In this document: one piece after another, positions 52,540 to 61,305 of the stretch
Layout of the letters: every line of letters starts with the position of its first letter
Position numbering within the stretch: the stretch's first letter is position 1
The notes under the pieces: generated by a model
Database searches by the model: none
Told to the model about the DNA's origin: nothing
The model's input: only the letters and a program-made list of their open reading frames with translations
Position numbers and translations under genes: made by a program
DNA from: Planctomycetota bacterium
GTDB taxonomy: Bacteria; Planctomycetota; B15-G4
DNA length: 64,000 bases
Direction of reading: 5' to 3'
Assembly (NCBI GenBank): GCA_029259745.1
Contig: JAJDEO010000065.1
Coordinates: 154,978-218,977 of the forward strand

Positions 52540-55074
52540 ATGAAGACGACCTTGACACGCATCGCATCCACGGCCTTGGTGACGACGGCGCTGATCGCAG
52601 GCCCGGCACATCCCCGTGACGACGACCTCTGGCAGACGCTCGTCGACGTCGAGGTGGCGTTGACGATCGACCAAGACGCCGAGCAAGCCGAGACCTTGCT
52701 CGCAACCGTGCGCGCGGCGCTGGACGACGCTCCAGCGAACGAACGCGCGAAGCTGCAGACGCGCGTGACTCAGCTCCTCGAGCAGCTCGAGATGCTGCGC
52801 GCGAATGAAGCCGACGAGCCATCCATGCGCGAGTGGATCCTGCGGTCGCTCGGACAGCGCTCCCACAGCGACTTCTCCTCGGCTGGAACGGCCGGTGGCG
52901 TCGCGCTTGCCGAAGCTCTGCGAGACAGCGCCATCGAGTCGCCGGCCGAACGCTCGATTGCCGAAGAATGGATGGCCACGTTCCACTCGCCACTCACCGT
53001 TCAGCTCACACGCGACCTCATCAAGCGCAACGCCGGCGGCGACCTCGTCCAAGCGGCGCGCCTCATCGCCGCACGCCTGAGGATCGGGCTCATCGCGCGT
53101 GGACCGTCGGGTGCTGCAAGCTGGACCGAGCCCGACTGGCACGACGCCCTCGTCGCCTTGTTAGGAGACCCGCGCATCGCCGAGTCCCCGAACACCGTGG
53201 GACCCTTGAGCAACGCGATCACGACCGTGATCCGCGAGAACGCCGTCACGCCTGAACTGGCGGCCGCGATGATCGCGGCCCACTCGACGATGCCGCACAT
53301 GCGCTCTGTCCTCCACGGCCGCTCGTTCACGACGCTCGAGGACAGCCTCGAACCCGTCTACGCTGCGCTGCTCGAGATCGGTGATCGTGATGACCGCCGC
53401 TTCGCCGCCGCGCGCCTCGCCGAGCTCGACGATCCGAGCGTGCTGCTCGCCTTCGCTGACGACAACGACGCCGCCGTGCGTCGCGAAGTTGCGCGCTCGC
53501 TGACGACACGCAAGCTCCCACGCATGATCATCAAGGGCCACGTCGGCAATGCGCAAGTCCCCGCGCTCGTCCGACTCGCCGCCGATGAGGACGCCACCGT
53601 GCGCTCGCTTGCCGTCGAGGCCGCGCGGCCCTCGCCCGAGATCCTCTCGAAGGAGCGCTGGCTCGAGTTGGCGACTGACAGCGACCTCGACGTCAAGCTC
53701 GCCGTCGCTGACTACCCGTTCACGCACCGATGGTCCGGGGAGGTCTTGGAGACACTCGCGGCGAGCAACGATCGCGCCGTCGCCGAGCGGATCGACGCGA
53801 ACATCTCGCAAGCGACGTCGAACGCCATCCCGTTCGAGCTCGCGTTCGCGCGATTGAACCACCCGGCGCTTCCCATCCGGTCCATCGGCAAGGGCAACGA
53901 AGACATCGTGACTCGATTCTTCCTCGCGAGCGACACGCGCCTCCTGCTGTGGCTCGTCGACCAAGACGCCGAGACGCTCCGCGAGACGATCGACCTCTTC
54001 GACGACAAGTACCCGGGTAACGATGTCTTCCGCCTGCTGAACCATCTCCCCGCAGAGCACCGCGCCAAACTCCAACGACTTGTATGGGAGGCGACCGACG
54101 GCGAGCTGAACAAGGTCAGCCACATGTCCGACAACGGCGCGCGGAAGATCCTCGCGCTCGACAGCTCGCTGCCCTGGAGCTGGCGCTGGCAGGTCATTCC
54201 GCCCGACGGCCTCTCCGACGATGAGGCCCTCGCGCTCCTGCGTGAAATCATCGCCGACCCGAAGTCCGCAGAGAACGACAGCTCGCGAACGATGTTCTAT
54301 CTCTTGAAGATGGCCGGCGGTCACAACGAAGCCCTGCTCACCCTCTGGACCGAGGACGGCCTGCCCTCCCACTCGCTCCTCCGCGCGGCGATCGACGTCG
54401 AGGTCGGCCAACCCCGCGATGTCGAGCTCGCCGAGAAGATCATCGCCCTCGGCGACGAGGCGCCGCGGCGCGCCTGGCGCAACGCCGTCATCGCGCTCGC
54501 CCGAGACGGCAGCGTCAACGACGACGACGTGAACGCGATCCTGCTTGATCGCGAGTACTACGAGAACCACAGCATCGACGACCGCGTGTTCGCCTACATC
54601 GAGCGCCAGAAGGACATGACACGCTTCCCGGCACTCGAGCAGCTCTTCCTGCTCGGCAGCGAGTTCAGCGCCGGGCGGTCTCATGAGCTTTCGAGCGTCT
54701 TGATGGACGTCGGGACACCGTCTGCGCTCGACCTCCTCATGAAAGGCGCCGCCTCTGCACCTTCTCAGCGCACGCGCGAGAGCTGCCTCAGCGCAGCGCG
54801 TACACTCCAGAACCACCTCGACGAACTCGAACGCTTCCGTTCCGGTGCCGACGCCCCGAGCACCGACAGCGCGGCGGCCGAACTCCTCGCCCTGCTCGGC
54901 GACGACGACCCGTTGATCCGCGCCGAGGCCGCTCGCGGGCTCGCCACGCTCGGCGCCGTCGAACACATCGCGCGGCTCGTGCGGATGATGCGCGACGAGG
55001 ATGCCAACGTTCGCCAGGCGGTGCGCGAGGCGCTCGACAAGCTGCACACCTCGACGCCGTCGTCGGACGGCTGA
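52540..55074 (+). CDS. exported HEAT-like repeat protein
   Basis: An 844-residue exported protein with a signal peptide (MKTTLTRIASTALVTTALIAGPAHP). It is almost entirely alpha-helical with HEAT-like repeats: RRFAAARLAELDDPSVLLAFADDNDAAVRREVARSLTT, VPALVRLAADEDATVRSLAVEAARP, and a last repeat LIRAEAARGLATLGAVEHIARLVRMMRDEDANVRQAVREALDKL. No catalytic motif is seen. The ATG at 52540 has AGAGG four to five bases before it; the frame upstream to 52471 lacks a signal peptide. It follows the two-component system and a GTTGAC direct repeat, so regulation by that system is likely. The stop codon lies within a hairpin loop. Confidence 0.86.
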   Translation: MKTTLTRIASTALVTTALIAGPAHPRDDDLWQTLVDVEVALTIDQDAEQAETLLATVRAALDDAPANERAKLQTRVTQLLEQLEMLRANEADEPSMREWILRSLGQRSHSDFSSAGTAGGVALAEALRDSAIESPAERSIAEEWMATFHSPLTVQLTRDLIKRNAGGDLVQAARLIAARLRIGLIARGPSGAASWTEPDWHDALVALLGDPRIAESPNTVGPLSNAITTVIRENAVTPELAAAMIAAHSTMPHMRSVLHGRSFTTLEDSLEPVYAALLEIGDRDDRRFAAARLAELDDPSVLLAFADDNDAAVRREVARSLTTRKLPRMIIKGHVGNAQVPALVRLAADEDATVRSLAVEAARPSPEILSKERWLELATDSDLDVKLAVADYPFTHRWSGEVLETLAASNDRAVAERIDANISQATSNAIPFELAFARLNHPALPIRSIGKGNEDIVTRFFLASDTRLLLWLVDQDAETLRETIDLFDDKYPGNDVFRLLNHLPAEHRAKLQRLVWEATDGELNKVSHMSDNGARKILALDSSLPWSWRWQVIPPDGLSDDEALALLREIIADPKSAENDSSRTMFYLLKMAGGHNEALLTLWTEDGLPSHSLLRAAIDVEVGQPRDVELAEKIIALGDEAPRRAWRNAVIALARDGSVNDDDVNAILLDREYYENHSIDDRVFAYIERQKDMTRFPALEQLFLLGSEFSAGRSHELSSVLMDVGTPSALDLLMKGAASAPSQRTRESCLSAARTLQNHLDELERFRSGADAPSTDSAAAELLALLGDDDPLIRAEAARGLATLGAVEHIARLVRMMRDEDANVRQAVREALDKLHTSTPSSDG

Positions 55075-55086
55075 CGCTCCGACGAC
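55059..55086 (+). terminator. hairpin spanning the stop codon of the HEAT-like gene
   Basis: GTCGTCGGA (55059-55067) and TCCGACGAC (55078-55086) form a perfect 9-bp stem; the ten-base loop contains the TGA stop at 55072-55074. No T-run follows. It may terminate transcription or protect the 3' end. The remaining 280 bases to the next start hold no feature I can support. Confidence 0.45.
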
Positions 55087-55366
55087 ACCCCAGCAGCCGC
55101 GCGTGCGTCTCCGAGTTGGGACGTGCGCGCGGCCGTGTCGGGGCCGACGGCAGCCCGCGAGTGCAAGACGAATGTCGAGCCGATCGCCCGCGCCCCCGGG
55201 ACAGCTGCGCCCTGCTTCCGCGCCACCCGACTTGCACTCCCCAGCGTCGGACGACGTTTCCAAGAGGAGCGGCTGCGCACGTGGCCCTCCACGACGTCCT
55301 GATCACGACCCACCTTCTCGATCGGTACGATCCTCCCCGTCCAAGAAGCCATCTGTGAGTCTCGTG

Positions 55367-57034
55367 ATGACGCTCGTCCACTCGCCCCTCGCCCGCCTCG
55401 TCCTGCTCGGCTCGCTCGCGGGCGCCGCCCACGCGCAGGTCCCGCTCGCCGACCCGTTGCCCGACATGCCGTGGGGCACGACGACGGTGCGTCTCGAAAC
55501 CGTCGCGTCGGGCTTCATCTTCCCGACGCACGTCGTCGCGGCACCCGACGGCAGCGGACGTCTGTTCGTCGTGGAGCTGAATGGCATCGTGCGCGTCGTC
55601 GAGAACGGCGTCGTGCTCGCCACGCCGTTCATCGATCTCTCGGCCGACTTCCACCCGAGCCTCGGCAGTGCGACGTCGACACTCGCCTTCCACCCCGACT
55701 TCGCGACCAACGGCCGCATGTTCATCGCAACGATCGAGAAGAAGGACATCGCCCTCGCCGACTTCGGGATCATGTCCAGCGGCGTCGACCAGCAGTCCGT
55801 GCTCTACGAACTCCAGGCGAGCGCGAACTACCCGGCCGCCGGCGCGAACGTCGCCGACACACTGGCGACGCGCGAGCTCTTGCGCATCAACGAGGACACA
55901 CAGTTCCACAACCTCGACGACCTCGCCTTCGGCCCCGACGGGTATCTCTACGCCGCCAAGGGCGACGACGTCTTCAACACCGCGCCGCAGAAGACGCAGC
56001 ACATCCACGGCAAGGTGATCCGGATCGACGTCGACTTCGCCCCAGGCAATCCGCTGTCGGCCAACGGTGAGTACGCCATCCCGGCCGACAACCCGTTCGT
56101 GGGCACCGGCCCGAACACCGTCGAGGAGATCTTCGCGATCGGGTTCCGCAACCCGTGGCGCATGACGTTCGACGGGAACGATCTCTGGGTCGCCGACATC
56201 GGCGAGGCAAAGATCGAAGAAGTCAATCTCGTGGTCGCCGGCGGCAACTACGGATGGCGCGAAAAGGAAGGCTCGTTCGCGTTCCTTGGATTCGAGGTCA
56301 GCGACGACCTGTCGATGCTGCCGCCGCTGCCGTTCATCGACCCGGTCGCCGAGTACGACCACGGCGAACTCGACGCATCGATCACCGGCGGCGTGCTCTA
56401 CCGCGGCACGCTCTTCCCCGAGCTCGTCGGCAAGTACGTTTTTGCCGACTGGGTCTCCGCGCGCCTCTTCGCAATGACCCCGGGCACGGGCGAGATCGAG
56501 CGACTGCCTATCGACCCCACGGGCCAGGTCATTAACGGCCTGCTTGCGGACGACCCCGAGGAAGGTGTGATCAGCGTGTCGAAGGACGCGGCCGGCGAGC
56601 TGCTGCTCGTCGTCACCGAACGCAGCGCGAACCCTAGCGGTCGCGTGCTCTCCGTGACGCCGGGGCTCTGGGGCTCCGTCGAGAACGCCTTGGCCGGCGT
56701 GACAGGCGAACCGCAGCTCCAGGGAACAGGCGATTTGACGGCAGGCTCCACGCTCACCTTGAATCTCGCCAACGCCGCACCGAGCGCCCAGGCTGTCTTG
56801 CTCCTCGGCGACGCGCCGGCCTTCGCGCACGTGAAGGGCGGCGTGCTCGTGCCCGCGTTCGACCTCGTCCTCACGACGTTCACAACCGACACGTCAGGCG
56901 AAGTTCTGATCACGGCCGCGTGGCCGCCTGGCCTCCCGCCCGACTTCCCGCTCTGGTTCCAGTTCTGGACGAAGGACCTCGAGGCACCGTCCGAGTGGTC
57001 AGCATCCAACGGCCTATTGGCCGTGACGCCCTAA
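55367..57034 (+). CDS. exported PQQ-dependent sugar dehydrogenase-like protein with shared C-terminal domain
   Basis: A 555-residue exported protein with signal peptide (MTLVHSPLARLVLLGSLAGAAHAQ). The body is a GSDH/YliI-type six-bladed propeller: VASGFIFPTHVVAAPDGSGRLFVVELNGIVRVV, GSATSTLAFHPDFATNGRMFIA, NLDDLAFGPDGYLYAAKGDD, HGKVIRIDVD and EIFAIGFRNPWRMTFDG, then EVNLVVAGGNYGWREKEG. Enzymes of this family oxidise aldoses with PQQ; catalytic competence here is not proven. The last ~90 residues (FAHVKGGVLVPAFDLVLTTF, FPLWFQFW, ASNGLLAVTP) are the beta-rich domain found in other exported proteins here. The ATG at 55367 is preferred; GTG codons at 55355 and 55364 are possible. Confidence 0.88.
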   Translation: MTLVHSPLARLVLLGSLAGAAHAQVPLADPLPDMPWGTTTVRLETVASGFIFPTHVVAAPDGSGRLFVVELNGIVRVVENGVVLATPFIDLSADFHPSLGSATSTLAFHPDFATNGRMFIATIEKKDIALADFGIMSSGVDQQSVLYELQASANYPAAGANVADTLATRELLRINEDTQFHNLDDLAFGPDGYLYAAKGDDVFNTAPQKTQHIHGKVIRIDVDFAPGNPLSANGEYAIPADNPFVGTGPNTVEEIFAIGFRNPWRMTFDGNDLWVADIGEAKIEEVNLVVAGGNYGWREKEGSFAFLGFEVSDDLSMLPPLPFIDPVAEYDHGELDASITGGVLYRGTLFPELVGKYVFADWVSARLFAMTPGTGEIERLPIDPTGQVINGLLADDPEEGVISVSKDAAGELLLVVTERSANPSGRVLSVTPGLWGSVENALAGVTGEPQLQGTGDLTAGSTLTLNLANAAPSAQAVLLLGDAPAFAHVKGGVLVPAFDLVLTTFTTDTSGEVLITAAWPPGLPPDFPLWFQFWTKDLEAPSEWSASNGLLAVTP

Positions 57035-57061
57035 TGGTGTGATTCAAGAGTACCGTCCGAC

Positions 57062-57514
57062 TCACACGCCGAACTGACGTGCGTGGTGGTCGAGGTGCTT
57101 CCACATCAGGCGGTCCCAGTCGCCGGGTGTGAGTTTGCCGAAGAACGGGTGGGGTTCGTCGGGGATGCCGGCAGGCCCGGCCGACCCGAAGCGTTCGATG
57201 TCGGCGAGAAGCTGTGCGCGCTCGACGTCGAGCTCGCGGTCGTCAGCCACGATGAACTCCTTGCCGGTCGGCAGGTTCTTGCCGAACGGCTTGTCGTTCG
57301 CGATCGACCTGCGCACGATCGGCCCCAGCAGCCGCCCGATCAAGCTGCGCTTCACGGTCAGTTCCTTGGCCGCGATGCGAAGCGGGACCCGGCAGTGCGC
57401 GCACATCTGCGCGGCCGACATCTTCCCCCACTCGGGAGCCTTGCCCACCTCGATCGCAGAAATCCGCGCAACCAGGGCGGCGCGGGCGGTGGAATCGAAC
57501 AGGGACATCGTCAT
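57062..57514 (-). CDS. DUF1569 (DinB-like) family protein
   Basis: A 150-residue soluble protein with the DUF1569 pattern: GKMSAAQMCAHCRVPLRIAAKEL near the N-terminus (the family's W-G-x-M-s-a-x-q-M-x-x-H helix), KPFGKNLPTGKEF in the centre and HPFFGKLTPGDWDRLMWKHLDHHARQFGV at the end. The end shows the G-x-L-t-x-x-e-W-x-x-l-x-x-x-H-x-x-H-H signature. The conserved histidines suggest a DinB-like metal site. The start is supported by GGAG seven bases before the ATG. It converges on the dehydrogenase gene and lies 67 bases downstream of a HEAT-like gene on the same strand. Function unknown. Confidence 0.88.
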   Translation of the reverse strand: MTMSLFDSTARAALVARISAIEVGKAPEWGKMSAAQMCAHCRVPLRIAAKELTVKRSLIGRLLGPIVRRSIANDKPFGKNLPTGKEFIVADDRELDVERAQLLADIERFGSAGPAGIPDEPHPFFGKLTPGDWDRLMWKHLDHHARQFGV

Positions 57515-57580
57515 CGCAGTACTCCGTGGTGCGTCGCGGGCAAGACCCGTCATGGTCCATACCACGACGTCATGCACCAG

Positions 57581-58687
57581 TCAGTTGAGTTGGTCCACCT
57601 GTTCCGGCGTGCCGTAACGTTCGACGAGGCGCCGCGTGTCATGGCGCAGTTGCGGTGAGACGCGCGTGTTGTGGATGTCGATGAGGACATCGGCGACGTG
57701 TCGGCGATCCGAGGGTTCTTCGATGCCGTAGCCCAGTCCCCACAGCGCCCGCCCGGAGTTGTTCGGGTCGGGATCGGTGACGGCTTCGATGAGCCGATCG
57801 ACGACATCCGTGTTCTTGTTCGGCAGCGTCGAGAGGGCGAAGTAGACGACGTCGTGCCGCGTCGACCTGTCGCCTGACGCAAGGGCCTCGGTCTCGAGTT
57901 GCACGAGGCGCGACTGCACGGCGGCCGAGAGTTCGGCGCCCCAGAGGCCGCGCAGGGCCTCGCGCAACAGGCCGCCGTGCTGGTTCAGCAGCTCGAGGAT
58001 GATGTCTTCGCTGCGTCCGTCGATCTTGCCGTTCCCGAACACCATCAGGAGGTGTGAAAGTGAGCGTGCCACGGCCGGGTCGTCGTTTGGCCAGAGGGCT
58101 TGGACGCGTGCGAGGTCGTCGGGTTCGCGATCGGGAATGAGGGCGTAGGCGGCCGCGGTACACGTCTCACCGGAGCCCTTCTCGAGCCAACGCACGAGGT
58201 CGCTGCGGAAGCGTGCACGATCGATCGAGACTTCGTGGGCCGCCGCCAAGGCGCGCATCGCGGCCCAGGCCTGCCGCGCGTCATCACCTCCGAGCGCCTT
58301 GCCGATCGCATCGAGGGCCGACTCGAACTCGGCGGGTTGATCGGTGCGCAAGAGCGCGCGGCTCCACTGCTCGACCCATTCGACCTGCTCGACTTGCTCG
58401 CCCTTCGAAGGTGCCGTCGACGCAGAGGCTGCGTTGGATGCGACCCGCGCCTGGAGAGCCTCGAGGCCTTCGCCGAGCGCGCTTCCGGCGAGCTTGACCT
58501 CGGCGAGGTCGTCCGGCGTGACCGTCTGCTCCCCGGCTTCGACGGCGGCGTCCCAGGCGGCGAGGGCGTTCTTGACGGCCTCCAGATGCGCGATGACGGC
58601 GTCCTTGCCCGGAGCGGCGTCTTGCGCTTCACACGGCGGGACAAAGGCGAGCACCGCACAAACGGCAAGTGGCGTGAACTGGAACAT
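57581..58687 (-). CDS. exported HEAT-like helical protein
   Basis: A 368-residue exported protein with signal peptide MFQFTPLAVCAVLAFVPPCEAQ. The remainder is alpha-helical, with an N-terminal coiled section (DAVIAHLEAVKNALAAWDAAVEAGEQ) and C-terminal HEAT-like units (DIILELLNQHGGLLREALRGLWGAELSAAVQSRLVQLETEAL, DVVDRLIEAVTDPDPNNSGRALWGLGYGIEE). A very strong Shine-Dalgarno, GGAGGAGG, lies five bases before the ATG, which predicts high expression. It is the third exported HEAT-type protein in the window. It lacks recognised catalytic motifs. Confidence 0.85.
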   Translation of the reverse strand: MFQFTPLAVCAVLAFVPPCEAQDAAPGKDAVIAHLEAVKNALAAWDAAVEAGEQTVTPDDLAEVKLAGSALGEGLEALQARVASNAASASTAPSKGEQVEQVEWVEQWSRALLRTDQPAEFESALDAIGKALGGDDARQAWAAMRALAAAHEVSIDRARFRSDLVRWLEKGSGETCTAAAYALIPDREPDDLARVQALWPNDDPAVARSLSHLLMVFGNGKIDGRSEDIILELLNQHGGLLREALRGLWGAELSAAVQSRLVQLETEALASGDRSTRHDVVYFALSTLPNKNTDVVDRLIEAVTDPDPNNSGRALWGLGYGIEEPSDRRHVADVLIDIHNTRVSPQLRHDTRRLVERYGTPEQVDQLN

Positions 58688-58851
58688 GGCAACCTCCTCC
58701 GAGCGCCGGGCGCGAACGCGGCGAACCTCCGCGCGTCATGACGATGGCGCCCTTGTTACGAAACGGCGACGCCCATTATCACCCGCATTGAGAGTTCGGT
58801 GAGGGAATCACGAGCCTGACGCCCGCGCCGCCCACACGCAGCGACACGCCG

Positions 58852-61155
58852 TCACTTCGTCGAGTCGGCCTCTTGGGGCACGAGTTCGACCGTCAGCTCG
58901 GCCGTCGCGACGGTGTGCGGATCGAAGCGCCCCGTCAGCGAGGCGTCGATCGCGGCGACGCGACGCTTCACGACACCTTCGAACACGGTCGCACCGTCGA
59001 TCGTGACGCGGATCGGCTCGTCGAGATTCAGAAGGTCGTCACAGAGACGCAGTGTAAGTTGCCCGAGATCCTTCTCCGTCGTCACGACGATCGATTGCCC
59101 GTCGACCTGCGCCGTGATCGTCTGTCCCTTGCGACCACTTTGCGGTGGCACGGCGAGCCATGCGAAGCGGTCGTGCGTGCGCGCTGACTGGTGCCAGACC
59201 ACGCGTCGCGGCCACGCGGCGCGCGTGTGCTCGGCCATCCACGGCACGGCGACGGCGTCACGGCGATCCATCCAGTGCCCGAGCCCTTCGAAGATGTCGA
59301 CGCGATGCGGATACCCACCGGGATCGCTCGCCGCGAGTTCGTCGAGCTGCTTGCCCCAGTTCGCGGCCACCTTGTTGCGGTTGTAGGACGCGTCGTCCCC
59401 CCCCATGAAGATCGCGAAGGGGAGATTGCGCAGGCCAAGTGGCGAGGCATCGTTGGGATGGCCTGCCATCATGGACGCTGCCGCGAAACGGTCGGCCATG
59501 CGCGGGGCGAGCTGATAGACCCCGTCACCGCCTGCCGAATAACCCATGAGGTAGACGCGGTTGGGATCGACACCGTCGAAGGCGACGTGGTTCTCGATGA
59601 GCCGATCGAAGAGCGCGTCGATGTGTCCGCGATGCCAGAGATTCCACGTGTCTGTCGGCGCACGCGGCGCGACGTAGAAACCCTCGGCAGGTTCGTAGAG
59701 CCCGATCTGGTTGTTCCACTGCTGGTCGTTGACCTCGGCCGGCGCGCCACCGCCACCGTGCATCGAGATCCAAAGACTGCGTTCGCCGAACGGGGCGTCA
59801 CCGAAGACGCGCCGCTTGTACTTCATCGTCGTGTCCCCGGCGCTGACGGTCTGCGCCTCGTGCTCCGCGACGCGATCGCGGCGGATCTCGTCGGCGCGCG
59901 CCGACGTGAGAGACTCGGCAACAGACGCAGCGGCTGCGGCGTCGAGGTCGACGTTCGGCGCGGCCCCTGCACGCCCCGAGGCGAGCCATGCCCGCGTCAG
60001 CGCCACGGCCACGGGCTCGTCGGACAGCTCGTTCCAGACGAGGTCGAGCGTCGCCTCCGACGCGTTCGCCAACGCCCCGACCCACGTGCGCTCGACGCCC
60101 TCGTGGCGCACGCGCAAGACGCGCTGGATGCCTGGCGCAACCCGCATGTCGGGCATGTCGTTGAGGTCGGCGCGGCCAGCGCGCGTCGTCACGGACTGTG
60201 ACACGAGACCATCCGAGGCGATCAGGTCGACCTCGGCCACGAGGCGCTCACCGTTCGCGACATCGTGGACACGCAGATACCAGACACCGAGGGCCGAAGC
60301 AGGTGCCTCGGCGCCGGCCACGTAACGGTGCGTGACGTTCACGCCCGGCACGTCACGACTCTCGATGTTCCACACCAGCGGGAAGACGTCGCCCGTCGGC
60401 TTCCACGACGACGCCCAGATCGCGTGGATCCACTCGCCGGCCTTCGCCTTCGAGGCGCTCCCCTTGAACCATCCGCGATTGAGGCCCTTCTTGTTGTATT
60501 CGTCGGCCCCCGTGAAGGCCCACTCGCCGTCCCAGATCTCGACCCACGTGTGGTTGCCGCGCTTGTTCGTCCACAGCGCGGTCCCGGCGACGCGCGCGGG
60601 GACACCCACCGCGCGGCAGGCATCGACGAGGATGATCGACAGCCCGGTGCACGTCGCGCGGCCCTGGGCGATCGACTCGCTCGGGCTTTGGTTCGGACGC
60701 TTGCGGCCCGTGTTGTAGTGCACGTGGACGAGATTGAAGAACTCGCGGTTCAGCGTCTGCACGGCTTCGGTCGCCGTCGTGCAGTCGGCGACGAGCGCGC
60801 GCGCCTTCTCGTAGAAGTCGGGGCGCCACGACTCGCGCATCTCGTCGAGCGGGGCGTAGGGCCGCACGTCGTTGAGGAAGATCTCGTCGGGGATCGCCGC
60901 TGCCCACGGGAACTCGTCGCGCGCCGTCAGGGCGTACGCGAGGTTCTCGGTCAGCAGCTCGAGCGGGATCTCGGCGTCGCCCGCTGGCCGATGCGCGGCG
61001 AGGAACTCGGCGGATACGCGGCCGCGCTCTCCGTGTTCGGCAGCGGCCCACTCGACGAAGGTCGACCAGACGTCGGCGGTCGTCGCCGTCGCGGTCGAAC
61101 CTGAAGAGACGATGAAGGCGACGAGGGTCACCAGCGTGAGGCGATGTACGTTCAT
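58852..61155 (-). CDS. exported transglutaminase-like and alpha/beta-hydrolase fusion
   Basis: A 767-residue exported protein with signal peptide (LTLVTLVAFIVSSGSTATA). Residues about 110-230 form a transglutaminase-like domain with Cys169 (GRATCTGLSIILVDACRAVGVPARV) and His202 (NHTWVEIWDGEWAFTGADEY). A beta-rich linker with carbohydrate-binding-like strands follows. From about residue 460 there is an alpha/beta-hydrolase of the esterase/PHB-depolymerase type, with SLWISMHGGGGAPAEVND (oxyanion region), YLMGYSAGGDG (nucleophile Ser near 540) and a late FEGLGHWMD histidine. This suggests a periplasmic enzyme acting on cross-linked or esterified polymers. The ATG at 61155 is chosen because it begins the signal peptide. 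It is divergent from the sulfatase gene. Confidence 0.88.
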   Translation of the reverse strand: MNVHRLTLVTLVAFIVSSGSTATATTADVWSTFVEWAAAEHGERGRVSAEFLAAHRPAGDAEIPLELLTENLAYALTARDEFPWAAAIPDEIFLNDVRPYAPLDEMRESWRPDFYEKARALVADCTTATEAVQTLNREFFNLVHVHYNTGRKRPNQSPSESIAQGRATCTGLSIILVDACRAVGVPARVAGTALWTNKRGNHTWVEIWDGEWAFTGADEYNKKGLNRGWFKGSASKAKAGEWIHAIWASSWKPTGDVFPLVWNIESRDVPGVNVTHRYVAGAEAPASALGVWYLRVHDVANGERLVAEVDLIASDGLVSQSVTTRAGRADLNDMPDMRVAPGIQRVLRVRHEGVERTWVGALANASEATLDLVWNELSDEPVAVALTRAWLASGRAGAAPNVDLDAAAAASVAESLTSARADEIRRDRVAEHEAQTVSAGDTTMKYKRRVFGDAPFGERSLWISMHGGGGAPAEVNDQQWNNQIGLYEPAEGFYVAPRAPTDTWNLWHRGHIDALFDRLIENHVAFDGVDPNRVYLMGYSAGGDGVYQLAPRMADRFAAASMMAGHPNDASPLGLRNLPFAIFMGGDDASYNRNKVAANWGKQLDELAASDPGGYPHRVDIFEGLGHWMDRRDAVAVPWMAEHTRAAWPRRVVWHQSARTHDRFAWLAVPPQSGRKGQTITAQVDGQSIVVTTEKDLGQLTLRLCDDLLNLDEPIRVTIDGATVFEGVVKRRVAAIDASLTGRFDPHTVATAELTVELVPQEADSTK

Positions 61156-61305
61156 GGGCGCCGAGGATAACAGCCCGCCCCACAGTGGGCCGCCAAGGGT
61201 CTGTCTCGGCTTAGCGCGAGGCGCCGACGCCACCGACTCCACCATTCACGACAGCGCACGTGCCGCCTCGCACAGCCCCGTCAAGCTGATCGCACCTCTC
61301 CCTCG

